From: Gorsachius magnificus
Taxonomy: Eukaryota > Chordata > Aves > Pelecaniformes > Ardeidae
Assembly: GCA_034008185.1 (NCBI GenBank)
Contig: CM067081.1
Coordinates: 16,615,821-16,679,820 of the forward strand
Length of the DNA stretch: 64,000 nucleotides
Direction: 5' to 3'
Positions within the stretch are counted from its first letter, which is position 1. Every line of letters starts with the position of its first letter. The position numbers and the translations under genes were made by a program. The notes beneath the pieces are model-generated. The model was not told the origin of the DNA. It ran no database searches and was given only the letters and a program-made list of their open reading frames with translations. Shown here piece after piece: positions 48,110-61,000 of the stretch.

Positions 48110-49640
48110 TGTAAGTGTGATGACCTAGGTAATTACAAATCTATCAGCCTGACTGAGATCCTGATAAAATAATGTAACAGTTGATATGAGACTCAATTAA
48201 TACAAATTAAAAGGAAAATAATATAATTAATGCTAGTCAACCTGGAAAATCTTATCTCGCCAACTTGGAAATCTGGTTGACAAACAGAATAGCATCAAAT
48301 TACAGCTTTCATAAGGCATTTGACTTGGTACCACACAATTTAAATCATATGAAATGGAAGTCATGCATACTAAATGTTTTCAAAACTTGTTAAATGACAA
48401 GTTTAAGAATGTTCAATAAAAGGGGAAACATTATTAAATGGATTCTTTGTGAGAGAGCCCCACTTAGGCTAATTTTTGCTTCTGCATTTCCAACAATTAC
48501 CTGGGAAAAATGCAGTCATTACTCATGACATTTGCAGATGACAAAAATCTTGGGGGAGTAATAGGCTGACTTACAGTAATGGTGTTATATGGAAATAGAT
48601 GTGTAGATACTAGGTAGAACTGTAAAGCTGAGCCCTGGTGTAGCTTATGCTTTAAAATAGCCAATGGTAGCACTACCCAGTGCCTGTGGCATCCACCTCA
48701 TTTTAGTCTTCTGAAAGTGCCCGGTGTAAGCCAATCACACAGGTTCTCATTTTTCATGGAGAGAACTGGATACCCATCAGAGGGCACTCTAGCCCAGCGG
48801 TTTTAGGCAGTTGTGCTGGGATGGGATAAAGTGTTTTCTGGAAGGTCCAGTTTCTCTCCACTGACTATGGAGAAAGCATAGGGAACAAATACATTTATGG
48901 TTACTGCATAAAGTAGTTAATCCTAGAAAGCACTGATGCAGAAAAAATTATGGGGGTGGATTATCAAGGAAGTCAATGGCTGTAGCCTTCTCTGTTACTG
49001 TTTGTTGACTGGAAGATGCTCCAGTGTCATACAGTTTGTCCACAGAGCACAGGTATGCTGTGTGTCCACTCCTTAGAACACTGGAAGTATGGTGATTCAG
49101 TAGCAAAACCCAAGATCTTTGTGCATTATCACTGGAATCCTTAGATATTTATTTACAGAGGGGAATATTAATTAAAGTAGGGGCATTGTGCGTTCTTCCC
49201 TTATTGTTAGACCGCTGCATCAAGTTCCTGTGAATATAGTCTAAAAAAGGACCATGATAAAGTGAAAAACACTGAGAGGAAAAACACAGGATTGGTTAGA
49301 GGTTGTGAGACGTGCCAGGTAAAGCTTAAAAATTGCAAGTCATTCAGCTTGTCAAGGAGAAACTCAGAGGGGTCACAGCCACCTCCCAGAGCTAGGATAT
49401 TGATTATTTTAGAAGGCTATTCTGTCTAGTGGACAATGACATGTCAAGGTGAAAGTTGGAGTTAGACAAATTAAGATCAGAAATTAAAGGCATAATTTTC
49501 AGTGTGGAAAGCCATGGAAGTATCAAAGTTGGATATTCTTCATCACTGAAAATTTGAAAGGCAAGATTTGATCTTTTCCAAAAACCAGTCAAGTGGTTTC
49601 AAGCTGTACTTAGGAACGCACGGGGTCTATTGATCACGTT
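48110..49640 (+). mobile_element. Ancient, heavily decayed CR1-type LINE (amniote-age), interrupted
   Basis: Three blocks follow, in order, the older CR1 family known from turtles and crocodilians. 48115-48590 covers the NYxSISLTE region (GGTAATTACAAATCTATCAG), then CATTTGACTTGGTACCACAC (FDLVPH) and TTTGCAGATGACAAAAATCT (FADD box, 48531-48542). About 48880-48975 has GGGAACAAATA and ATGGGGGTGGATTATCAAG. 49195-49640 covers the C-terminus, with CAGCTTGTCAAGGAGAAACTC, AGTGGACAATGACATGTCAAG, GAGTTAGACAAATTAAGATCAG and CATCACTGAAAATTTGAAAG. Every block has many substitutions and indels and no open frame remains. Extra sequence at about 48640-48870 is described separately. The family assignment is from memory of consensus wording. 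Confidence 0.75.
48640..48870 (+). repeat. Insertion inside the ancient CR1, possibly a tRNA-type SINE
   Basis: Between the FADD block (ending near 48590) and the next CR1 block (near 48880) there is roughly 200 bases more than the CR1 frame should contain. Part of it, CTCTAGCCCAGCGGTTTTAG followed by GCAGTTGTGCTGGGATGGGA, resembles the tRNA-derived head of old amniote SINEs (a GTGGTTAGxGCACTCxCCTGGGA-like A-box region). The flanks of the presumed insertion are too decayed to show target-site duplications. It could instead be unrelated filler. Confidence 0.35.
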
Positions 49641-52600
49641 TAAAAGATCTGTAAAGGTGACAGAGAAAATCATGTTCATATGTACCGTACTACAAGCTAC
49701 AGATGAAATTTCTAAGTGGTTCTGCAGTTTATTGGAAAATGACAACTAAAAAAAAAGTACCTCCAAGGATTAATTCAGGGCAGCATTGTGATTTCTGTTA
49801 CAGAGGTAGACAGGCAAGTGATGGCAATGACCCCATCCCCCAGTTTATAATCTGTGAATGAGCAGAGGTGCATAGAGTAGGATGGAGAAACATCTCACTG
49901 CTAAAATGCACATCTTAAGTAAACGAATGTAACCATGATGGCAGACCAAAAGAATGCAAGGGAAAGGTAGCCCAAAGCCATTACATGTCTGGAATTAGAA
50001 AATAGGGGCAGAGTTGTATGTTGCTAAGTTAATCACCATACCCCACAGGCACCAGGACACCGAGAAGAGAAGTGCAGCACAGTGATCCGTGGCCCAGATT
50101 TGCTATCTGAGCTACAGACAGCAGGTCAACACCGTACAGAGAAGATCCCCAGTGAAACCGATCACTTCGGCTGTTGAGATTATCAAACACAAGCCCAAGC
50201 GCTGCTGCCTGGTATCACTACAAACTTGGCATTGATTCATGGGATCTCATGTTAAAACACTCTGAACGTTAGGTCTCGGCCACAGACCTGCAACTGGTGC
50301 TGCTGTTTATCCTCCTCCAGCAGCCAGCTGTGCAGGCTCGCCTGTCTCGCCCATTCTTGAAAGCAGCTGCAGGCAGCTTTGATTTATCCAGTCTTTTGGT
50401 TTTCCTTCTTGTGTCTGCAATGCTACAGGATGCTGTGCCCTTCTCCCTTTCAGTGTACACCCGCTTCCCTTCCCAACTCTTAAATGACTTTTGCTGGCTG
50501 TATATAACTTTTGACTCATTCTCTGCAGCAAGCATTAGAGGCAAATACTGCACCACTGACACGCACACAGGGAGGGAGAAGAAAAGGATGTCCCAAGTTG
50601 AACGTGTTCATTTATTACATTTTGGGAAACTGCTATATCACTCAGACTCTCCCACTGGGACCTAGTGACAGAGCCGATTGACATATAGTGTGCATGTAAT
50701 ATTCGGAGTCATGCTTTCAAAAAGTGACTATAAACCACAATGAAAGAAGAAATGTTGCCCTCCTGAGGTTAAGTAGGATTTTTTTCCCTCATTGTTATCA
50801 GTAGAACCAGCATTTAGATTTAAATTCAGGTTTAAAAATAATTGGCTATGATTTCTCTTAAGTTTTTCTTAATAAGAAAATAATACCTTCAGAAAGACTA
50901 CATTTCTTCTGTATCCCAGCTCCCAGGTTCGCAGATTTAAAGGACAGAATAGACCTTTCTGACATGATATAGTTTGACTTCTTGCATAAATAAGCCAAAG
51001 TGTTTTGCTATCTGACCTCCTGCTTTGACTTCTTAAGAGTTAGCATGGTATCTTTTAGCAAAAAAGATCAAAACTTGATTTTAAAATTGGAGGAAATTCA
51101 ATTTCACAGTATCTTGAGACAGGGAATTGCCCACCATCAGTGTTAAGTAATTCAGGTGATTAAAGACTATTTTTAAAGTTTTTGTATTTTTTTCCCCTCT
51201 GGATCTTTTACTGTGTATGGGCAGTAACGGGTTATCAGGATCCTCTGCTTGGTCTTTCAAAATATTCCTATACAAGTAATCTGAACCTACTGCTCTGGAC
51301 TTCGCAAAACAGGTGTCCTCAAGCCACAGTAACCTCTACCTAACCACTCTTGTTATTTCTGTGATCAATTCCTTTGCACCTGTCAAAGTGAGGTCAGATT
51401 TTGTTTGTCTTGGATATAATACATTTGAGTTAGAAAACTGTCACCTAGCATTTTAGAGAAATTCTAGGAATATTTTATTACAGGTGGCCTGAAATCTCTA
51501 GGATCAGAGGTTTCAAACTGAGATTTCTCATGATAATTCATGTTTTCTGTCTGCAGTTTGTAGTTATTACTTAATAAGCATCCAGTTTTAGTAAGACAGA
51601 GAACCGTATGGTGTAGGTTCCTCTGTGTGTTATCCTGCCCAGACATTCCCTCTGGACTATTCTGTGTTCTCTCCTCTGGGACAGGAAGCATTTTCCTTCT
51701 CTTGACTTGAGCATTTTCCTGCTCCAGCACATTTTCAGCATGGGAACACTCTCAAATTCTGTAAACTATTATCATGTGAACAACATAGAACATACCATCT
51801 GAGCAATGCTGTAAAGACTGAAATGCACCTCAATGCTGAGCCGCAGAGCAGTAACTTGTGTCTTGGCAGCACAAAGATGACACATGAACTTCTTGTCATC
51901 TACTATTTTGCAGTTTGCGCTCAGTTGAGAAGATATCTAAGAGATCTTCCTTTGTTGATTAAAGATTCCCCCTCAGTTTCCTGAGAGCTGAAGTTCTGAG
52001 CAGCCATCATACACATGTCCTATACAAAGTCTTCTATTCAGCCACCTAGGTCATCAGAAGTTTATTGTGATATTGTCAGGATTTTATAAGGACTGAACCT
52101 TCTAGTTATGTAAGACTTTTCCTTGTCCTCTTGAGTTACATCCTCCTGAGTTAGAGCTTGCCTTTCATCCTTTGTCTTCAGTTTTACAGAACACCACTTA
52201 CTCATCTTGTTGACAGTGTTTCAAAATTGCTGAGCCATAACTCTGGGCTTTTTTCTTTCTTTCCTTCATGGGTAATTTCATTCCTCTTTGAGGTCTGGGA
52301 GCACATGTGTAATGGAGATACTTACTAAATCCAATTGTCCAAAAACGTCAGCTTTGGAGGTTTTTTTTCTGTTCCTCTTTCCCACTCAAGAATTTTCCAC
52401 CACCATTTTACAAATAGGTAAATTTCTGGCTTGCAGTAAGAAATGTACAAGGCACAGTGGAGAACCACTTCACCACTGCTGACCATCTTAGTACTGTGTG
52501 TGGTTTTGTGCTTGGAAATCAAGCTTGTCAAACTTCCTCCTGCCATGCCTATAATTCACGGGTAGAACAAAATGAGGCCTTTTCAGTCATTTCAGAGTCA

Positions 52601-52706
52601 ATAACTGGACACCATTAAGTGGACAAATCCAGAACCTGAGGGTCAGAAATGCAAAACACTGAGGCTCAAAAGTCTGCCTCCCAGAGCTTGTATCATACAA
52701 TGATAA
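49641..52706. other. Intergenic stretch, no gene recognised
   Basis: Contains only the ancient CR1 tail at 50933. A 122-codon plus-strand frame at 50297-50665 has no recognisable family and overlaps a similar-length antisense frame. Confidence 0.6.
50933..51000 (-). mobile_element. Ancient CR1 3' tail, decayed
   Basis: The plus strand reads GATTTAAAGGACAGAATAGA, then CCTTTCTGACATGATATAGT and TTGACTTCTTGCATAAATAA. This resembles the reverse complement of the 3' end of the old amniote CR1 family (wording like 'aaggccagaagggaccatt...gatcatctagtctgacctcctg'). No adjoining coding part is visible. It is probably the same family as the copy at 48110-49640 but in the opposite orientation, so a separate insertion. 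Confidence 0.6.
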
Positions 52707-53490
52707 ATCATAGAATGGTTTGGGTTGGAAGGGACCTTCAAAGATCATCTAGTCCAATCCCCCTGCCATGAGAAGGACATCTTTCACTACATCAGGTTGC
52801 TCAAAGCCCCATCCAAAATGACCTTGAACACTTCCAAAGAAGGGGCATCCACAACTTCTCTGGGCAACCTGTTCCAGTGTCTCATCACCCTCATCATAGG
52901 AAATTTCTTCCTTATGTCCAATATAAACCTACCCTTCTTTCAGTTTAAAAGCGTTGTCCCTTGTCCTGTCACTACAGACCTTGGTAAAAAGTCTCTCTCT
53001 GCCTTTCTTATAAGCCCCCTTTATATATTGAAGGGTCACAATAAGGCCTCCCCAGAGCCTTCTGTTCTCTAGGCTCAACAACCCCAACTCTCTCAGCCTG
53101 TCCTCATAGAAGAGGTGTTCCGTCCCTTCTATCATTTTTGTGGTCCTCCTCTGGTCCTCTTCCAACAGATCCATGTCCCTCTTATGTTGGGGGCCCCTGA
53201 GCTGGATGCAGTACTCCAGGTGGGGTCTCACCAGAGCGGAGTAGCGGGACAGAATCACCTCCCTCAGCCTGCTGGCCATACTGCTTTTGATGCAGCCCAG
53301 GATACGGTTGGCTTTCTGGGCTGCGAGCACACATTGCTGGCTCATGTCCAATTTTTCATCCACCATTATGCCCAAGTCCTTCTCCGCATGGCCGCTCTTA
53401 ATCCCTTCATCCCTCCAGTCTGTATTGAAACTGGGGGTTACCCCGACCCAGGTGCAGGACCATACACTCAGCCTTGTATCTCTTAAAATG
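52707..53490 (-). mobile_element. CR1 LINE, about 780 bp, 3' third of ORF2 plus 3' UTR
   Basis: The plus strand opens with ATCATAGAATGGTTTGGGTT, the complement of a CR1 3' end with a single octamer. Minus-strand reading gives VLHLGRG, then [64 protein letters not shown] and the C-terminal region. A frame of about 148 codons (52929-53375) is still open, but a frameshift and stop lie just upstream in the segment corresponding to YRLGxxxIESS, and another break lies downstream. Its 3' UTR differs from the 21515/26009/37258 group and resembles the 7670 type more. It is upstream of PDGFD, in the same orientation as the gene. Confidence 0.95.
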
Positions 53491-56400
53491 TACTCAGTTC
53501 ATTTTTTTCAGGGACGGTAATTTTACATCATACCAAAAGTAGAAGCCATGTACAACAGAGTACAATATATAAGCAACTAGATTTTCAAATGGAGTTGGTT
53601 TGTAAGTATTGGAGAAAGCACATTAAGCATATTTAAATTTGTTTCTTTTTTCTAATATGCATTTTTTAAATCAGGTTGTTAAGAAAAGCTTTAGATGGCA
53701 ATGCATGGGAGTCTTCAGCTTATCTTAGTGGTAGCAGTGAGAATGATTTACCTCTGGTTGCAAATTAGTAGGAATACATTTAGGCTGACCAACTTTTTCT
53801 TCAGATCACGTTGTCATACAGAGGAGTTGAGTTCACAGTTTTATGGACACATCACATTAACATAAACTAGTTAACCACCTGGCATTGGTTAAGCAGAATT
53901 TATACTGATCCTGTGCTAATGACCTTGCACTATCATTAGACTAAATCAGTCTCCTGGGGGAGAACCCAACAAAGCATACTAATTCAATGCATTCCTAGGA
54001 AGTAGCATGAACAGTAAAATATATTTTGTCATTTATCTAGCTCCATTTTCATTCAGAAGTACTTTCTAAATGAAATCCTGAGGCCTCTCCAGAGGCCTCT
54101 GGAATGGCAGAACGAGATAAAAACATGCACTGAAAAAAGACAAACAAAAGAAAGATTTGTGCACACCTACAGTCATTGTGGGCATTGTAAAGTGCTGATG
54201 TACCGTATTAGCAAGTATAGGCATAATCTGCTCTAAATTTAGACTGAGAAAACAAAACTTAGAAGGGTAAACAAAACTTAGGAGGCTATATCTGATGTAG
54301 ACACCATAGGCCTCCTTTACAGTCTGTGAGAGAAACAGGTGCTGCCAGAGGGTGCTTAATCGAACATACCATTTGCATAATTATCTTAGGAATTGTTGAG
54401 TTCCCCTTGCCCTTCCCCACCTCCAATGGCTTTCTCTTTCTCCAGTGACTATAAGACAACTATGGGTGATTAGCGCAGGCTTAGATGTCTAACTTAAAGT
54501 TAGGGCAGATGAATTTCAGCCTGAACAATCACAGCAGTCAGGAGTTAGAAAATTTCAGAAATAAAATGCTTTGTGAATCTTAATTCAGACTCCTTTTACA
54601 TATGTAGAACATATGCCTTAATTATTAGGTGTGCAAACTACTTTTTTCAGAGGATTCAGTACACATAATGGAGGTACAGTACAAAGGGAGATAGTTTGTA
54701 GAACCTTTACTTCATTTGTTGCAGAGTTGAAAATTATGAAGCGAGTGGGGCAGGAGGTGGATGGAAAAGAAACCTGAATCCCTAAGGCAGTTGAGTGCTG
54801 CGAAAGGGTTCCTACACCCGCCTGTTTGTGTTGCTACATGGATGACGTAAACCAGATTTCTCACAGCTGGTCTCTAGTGCTATGTTTCTCATTTTCTGGA
54901 TGCCCAGCTGGAGACGGTAGGGTCTGAGTTGAAGAAGTGCAGAGCACGCATAACTATATTTGACGTTTACAGAAATTGTTTCTTGAAAATGTGTAGTGCT
55001 ATATAGTGCCAAGCTTTCTAAATCTTAGTCTCTAAAACTAGTGGAAACTATTTACCTTAATCTTTCTGCACCCCAATCCCTTTCAAGAAAGGGGATGATA
55101 CTGTATACTTCGCTATACACTGTAGCACCCAAATTCAATGCCTGGTATATATTCTGCCAAATAAAATCCTGCATCTAACCATAGATATATCTGTAACGTA
55201 GACAAAAATTGTCAGTTTTTGAACAGGGTTCATGTGTTTAGAAGTCTATCTAAGAATAAGCTGAGTTGCACCCTGCAACTACCCGTTTCTTTTTTCAGTG
55301 ACACTAGGGGAAGCCCAGAGTGACCCGTTTGGGTGTAGACGTCAGGGCTGTAGATGTCTGAAGGCAGGACAGTGAAACCTGCCTTCTCTGATGACTTCCA
55401 TTTTGGGCACTGAAGGAGGCAAGAGGCTCTATAAGAAAAAATAGTCTCCGATCATGTTATTTGTTAGTTGGCTTCGTAATCGGTATGCACAAGGGACTAA
55501 ATTAAGGTTACAGAATGCCTTTCGAAAGCTTGGCATGGCAATCTTAATAGCAGTATAATAGTTATTCTCTGGGAATGAAAAGACATCAGCCTGAGGCAGA
55601 CACTTGGAATGTTGCATTTCAGTTCAAACAGTTAAAGTTTGAAAAGAGAGTCTTAGAGTAGGAAAGGAGGGCAAATTAATAATAGGTGCTTTTACCAGCT
55701 CTCCCTGAGAAACTTCCAGCCTTTCTCGGTCCTGTGACAGGCAGCAGAGCTTGCATGGCAGCCCTGTAGGTCTGTGCACGCCTCAGCTCTAGTCCTTTGT
55801 TCAGCATTCCTCTGGAGTGAGTAAGGACATTGCTTTTTCAGCAGTTTTTACAAAAATGGCCCAATCATCAGGGGCTTTCTGTGGAAGCTAGCTAGGTGTT
55901 TGTTGACATTCACACTGTAGAGATAGGGAAAACATTGATGAAAATTATTTTTCTAATGTCACATCGCACAAAATCATCAGGGAATAAATGCAGTCCAAGT
56001 CAATGTTTAACTCATTAGGCTAAAATACCTAACAAAATTTTCTCTCTGATTCTTACTGGCAAAGCTGCACTGTACCATTGCATGTAGGGCAATGACTTTA
56101 AATGCTGGTGTTACAGACTTGTGTAAAAGGAAAAGGACCTTGAGTAAGCACTTAAAACTGTGCGATATTGTCACTTAAAACATCTCAGGGATTGCAGTGT
56201 CTGGCAGGAGGTGACTGTACTGCTTGATTCACAGTTCCTCAGACACAGTTTACGTTAAACTTACAAGCCATCTTTTATGTCTCCTCCTGGTGTAAGTCTT
56301 AGGGATATTGTATGAGCAGCAAGAATTCTTTCAGTTTCACCAAACAGCATTAGCTACCATTGCCTTTCCTTCCTCGCTTCCTTTCATCTGCACTTTGCTT

Positions 56401-57837
56401 GCTTGGAAACTGCCCTGGATGTTGGAAGTCAGCAGGAGCAGGCAATAGAGGCTCTGCTGTAGACTCGCTCCGGCTGTATCGCAATGGGAACTTTCATTAA
56501 GCAGGGGTAGATCGTGTGAGCTTCTTATTAGCCATTATGAACGCACTGAACAGTGTATGAGAATTTGCTGACCTTCCTGGGCAGGCCATTAACTTCTAAC
56601 ATATTGAAAATGGGCTTTGGAGATATGAATTCTAAGCCTGACTTGATTTAGTTTACTGCAGGACACCAGAAAACTGATTTAGACCTGTGTTTCCAAAATT
56701 GCCTACTAATTTTGGAAACCTGATTTTCAGAAGAGTGCATCATCTGCAGCCACAGTAGATATGGAGGCATTACAACTGTATGTCTATTGCAGCTGCAAAT
56801 TTACTTGGGAAGGGAGAGGAGAAATGAACCATGAACTTTTTAGTCATTCCATTAACACTGACCAATTCAGCACACGATTAGGCATATTTGCATTACTACA
56901 TCCCCTACCCTCAGTTTAAATAAGGACTGTGGGGCTACTCACTGTGTTAGACGATGTTTTGGAGAGATCTGCTATTAGTATGGCTATACTGGCAGCTGCC
57001 TCATATCGAAAGTCAGTGGAGATGGGAATGAATTGGATTTAGCAGCCTGACATCTGAATTTACGCTGTGCAAATCTGTGTGGCCAAAAAGTGACATTCCA
57101 TACAGTGAGTGCTATACACAGACAGCTGTTTTAGACTGAGCACATCGTGGTGTTGGTGCAAACCTAAGATACCAAGCAAATAAGAAACCTACAAAACCAC
57201 CAAACAATAAAGAAACCTACAAATATTTACCTGTGAAAGAAATATCCTTGCTTAAAACTTTAGGACTACAGGATCTGCTGCTCTGGTCTTCAGTCAGTTG
57301 TCAAAGTAACTAATCAGGAACAAAATCAGCTGAGTCACTGAGATCTGAAAAGCACAATTTGTAGAGGGCAAAATGGTCGGGCTCTTTCTTGGATAAAAAG
57401 AGATAAACAAGGGTTACTGCAGATTTTATGAAAGCATTCGAACAATGTTTTCTGATCAAACCTCACGGTTTTAACAGAGAAGGAATTTATTTAAGTAATT
57501 GAAAACAGTAGTGTTTTTTTAAGGTTCTGTATTGGAAGTTATATGCTTACCTTGACTGTATTCTTACAGCTGACAGTTTTACCTATCCACACAGTACTGG
57601 GTATTTACTGTTTGTTAGAGTAATTTGCTGTACGCACCTGTACACACACACAGAGTCTTCTAATACATTTGCAGAAGAGAGAGACCCTATTTTATGTTCA
57701 TCATCAGATCTAGTCAGTGATGAAAAGGAACTCAGTTGCAGTAACCTAGCTCTGTGACTGTGAGGCAGGCAGCCAATCTATGATTTACAGTCTGACCATT
57801 TTTGTATTATACCTTCTTAGTGTTTTCATAAACAAAA
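53491..57837. other. Intergenic stretch, no gene recognised
   Basis: AT-rich DNA without long frames or identifiable repeats. Nothing further seen. Confidence 0.6.
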
Positions 57838-58060
57838 TAAGGATAATGAGGAAGAACTTCTTTACTTTGAGGGTGACAGAGCACTGGAACAGGCTGCCCA
57901 GGGCGGGTTGTGGGGTCTCCTTCTCTGGAGATACTCAAAGCCCACCTGGATGGTGTCCTGTGCAACCTGCTCTGGGTGACCCTGCTTTAGCAGGGTTAGG
58001 GGTGGACTGGATGATCTCCTGAGGTCCCTTCCAACCCCTGTCATTTTGTGATTCTATGAT
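57838..58060 (+). mobile_element. CR1 LINE 3' fragment
   Basis: Begins at ATAATGAGGAAGAACTTCTT (the IRKNFFTLRV region of ORF2), followed by TEHWNRLPRA and the 3' UTR with TGGATGATCTCCTGAGGTCC. It ends with TTTTGTGATTCTATGAT. The C-terminal codons are frameshifted after GGGCGGGTTG. A short 5'-truncated copy. Confidence 0.93.
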
Positions 58061-61000
58061 AATAATGCTCTACAGAAGGAGTAATAGTGCATTCTTCTAA
58101 ATTCTGTTGCAGAAGGCACAGAAGAAGCAGCAAATTAAGTGTAAGGGACAATTTCTGTTTGTCTGACAATTCCCTTCTAAATCTATTACACTTTAAATAG
58201 CATAAACAGAGATTTAGATGAAAAGTGAGAAACATTGCTCTTATATTAGATATTTGAGAAGCACAAAGAAAAAAATGAATCCAAGGAAGATGTGCTTTCT
58301 TAGCTTGGAATTCAGTCCATAATTGCAGTGGAAGGAGCTATGGTTTAAATGACTGAATTGTGAGTGTTAGTTTGTTATTCATAGAAGTTGAACAGTAGAT
58401 GATTTTAATAGCTTTTTTTCCTGTCAATTGATGTGTATTTTCAGATACAGTTTCAATGCGATTGCCAGCCATCAGCTGTAGTCCAGGTAAGTAATTATTA
58501 TCTGTAGCCCAAGTAACCAATTACTAACGTATGTTGAACTGCCATGCGCAGTATTTATGGGTTACTTTACCTTCATCCCGAGTTTTAAGACACCCAAGGT
58601 GATCATTTTTCCTTCCAGAGGGAGTGATGGAAATGGCCTTGGACTTATTTAACCAGAACTTATCCAAAACTGATTTATGAGCAGGAGTTTATTTGTAATT
58701 TTTTGTTAGTCTCCATTAAACATTATTAATTTAAAACATGGCAATCCATCATGTTAGACATGACTGGTTTGGTAAGACTATCTCACAGTTTGCGTAGATT
58801 AAGCTCTTGGGAGCTTACATCAATTTGTGTCTTTTCAGGAGTACTGAACCTCAAGTGACAGTCTACCTGGTTGCAAAATGAGGTGTCTCAGCATGTTCCA
58901 TACCCGCTGAATTACTGTCTTAGGTACAGTCTGTATTCAGTAATTTGAGACCCTGTGTAGGTCATACAGAGGTGTCAGATTTAGTGAAATCACCGTACAT
59001 TTGCACCTTCCTTTGATTTATAATTAGCATTGCCTTCATTTTCCGCCTACCTTCCCAAATTCACATTTTCTTCCTTTTTTTTGTAGTGTTCTCAAACTTT
59101 TTTATCCACATCTTAAGCTTTCTGAAGGCAAGTATATTGGCCTATGCTGTAGTAATCTTCCTTAATTGATTTGGGATGTCTGCCAGTCTCTTCTATTATT
59201 CTGTGCTGATATCTTTATATGACTGGCTTTTATCCAAGTGCTGTCATCTTTTGCATTCTCTTTATCCTTTTGCTCTTTTTGTGCTGAGAGACTGTATTCT
59301 CAGCCTTTGAGTGTTGCCCCTTCATCTCTCACGTTTGCAGTGTAAAAGGTACAAAGGGCAAACTTTCCAAATACTGAGATCTCCATGCTTGCCCTTTCTG
59401 GTATTTTCTCTACTCTCTTTGGTTAAGACAGTTGTTGCATGGCATTCATCTACTTGATAAGATGACATTTAAAGGTTTGATTCATTTTACTCCCATTTAG
59501 TACTTTGGTGAACTTATTTTTAGTGCCTTATTTTTTTCTCAGTATTTTACTTTGTATTTTCCACTCTATAGTTGATTCATTGAAGAAGAGGATGTGATTC
59601 AGAATCAGAACACTGTGCCATCATCATGTTCCCATAAAGCTTTCTCATGAAGCTTTTTTATTTCTGTAAAACATGTTGTAAAAGAGATGAATTTATAATG
59701 AGCTTTGATGTAATTGAAAAGCAACTTGGTTTTATGCTGGGGATTGTTATGTTTTCATCTTCATTATAAGGCTCATAATGTATATCGGTTCTTTTAGATT
59801 AAAGGGAGAAAGCTATCCTTAGACAACTGAAAATTCCTGTGTTGTGGTGATATTTGTTTGCCTTTACATGGTCTAGCTCTTTCTTCATGTGTCATCTGCT
59901 GCAAAATGACCTGTGCTCTGAAAAACAGAATAAAAGTAGTTCTTTAGTCTCCTGCTATAAAACATCAGCAGTGATCTACAGAAGAAGAAATATAAAAATC
60001 AGTTTAATTATGGACCAAAACAAAATCACATATAACTGATTTCCTCATTATGTATTTTGTTCGTATTTAATCCAAATCCCAACCAAACCAAAAGGATTTT
60101 GTTTTTCTTTTTTGCTCATTTCAGTGTTCTGTCCATCAGGCAATTAAACCTTGGATAATAGAGCAACCATATTCAGCACAGTGCATTACCATTCCATTAG
60201 CCAAAAATGTGTGGCTAATTCAGTCGAATTAATGTGATTAGTAATAGACCTGTATGTAAGGTTAACATTGATAAATTACTTGCTAAAGAATAGGGCCTTG
60301 CAAACTTTGTTTTTGTGGATTTATTATCTGATCACCCAGATGCCCATCACCAACTTAATGAAAACCTTGTAGCCATCCTCTCCTGTCTTCAGTTCATGAA
60401 ATCATTAGTGATTCATCTTTTATTACTCTAAGACCTAATTTTTTTGCATATGGACAAGCTTTCATGGATTAACCCACCTGGACCCCCCAGCTGTCCAAGT
60501 GAATGGAAAAAGACAGTTTTTTATATTCTTTTTGTAATCAAGATTATGATTTTGGTGTGTTATGTTTTTAGGGTTGTAAGTACTGGAGAACATACGTATA
60601 GAAGTTGGAGATCGGATTCTACCAACTATAAGCATTATTATCTGAATGAGATAGAGATGACACCATCTGGATGCATTTCAGAAGTATTAGGTTTCCTCTT
60701 GGATCATTATGCAAATATTTATATTTACAGATAATACATTGTATCTGTCTATAGTTATTTTTATTTGTACTAAAAATAATAATGAATTATCATACCTTTA
60801 GTGTATTTTATGTAATATACTACATGGAACTGATGCGATTACAATCAGTAATATATACTTATAGTCCCCATCTAAACCAATATCTGAGCCATTTTCAAAA
60901 TATGTTCATCTCCATAACACCTGTTAGGCATTATTACTTATAATCTGCCACCATTTTACAGAAAGAGGAGCTGGAAAACATAGGTTCTGTGTACACTGTT

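Noticed and set aside
52929..53375. 148-codon minus-strand frame as a possible host gene
   Set aside because: It is the CR1 ORF2 C-terminal third, broken upstream and downstream by frameshifts.
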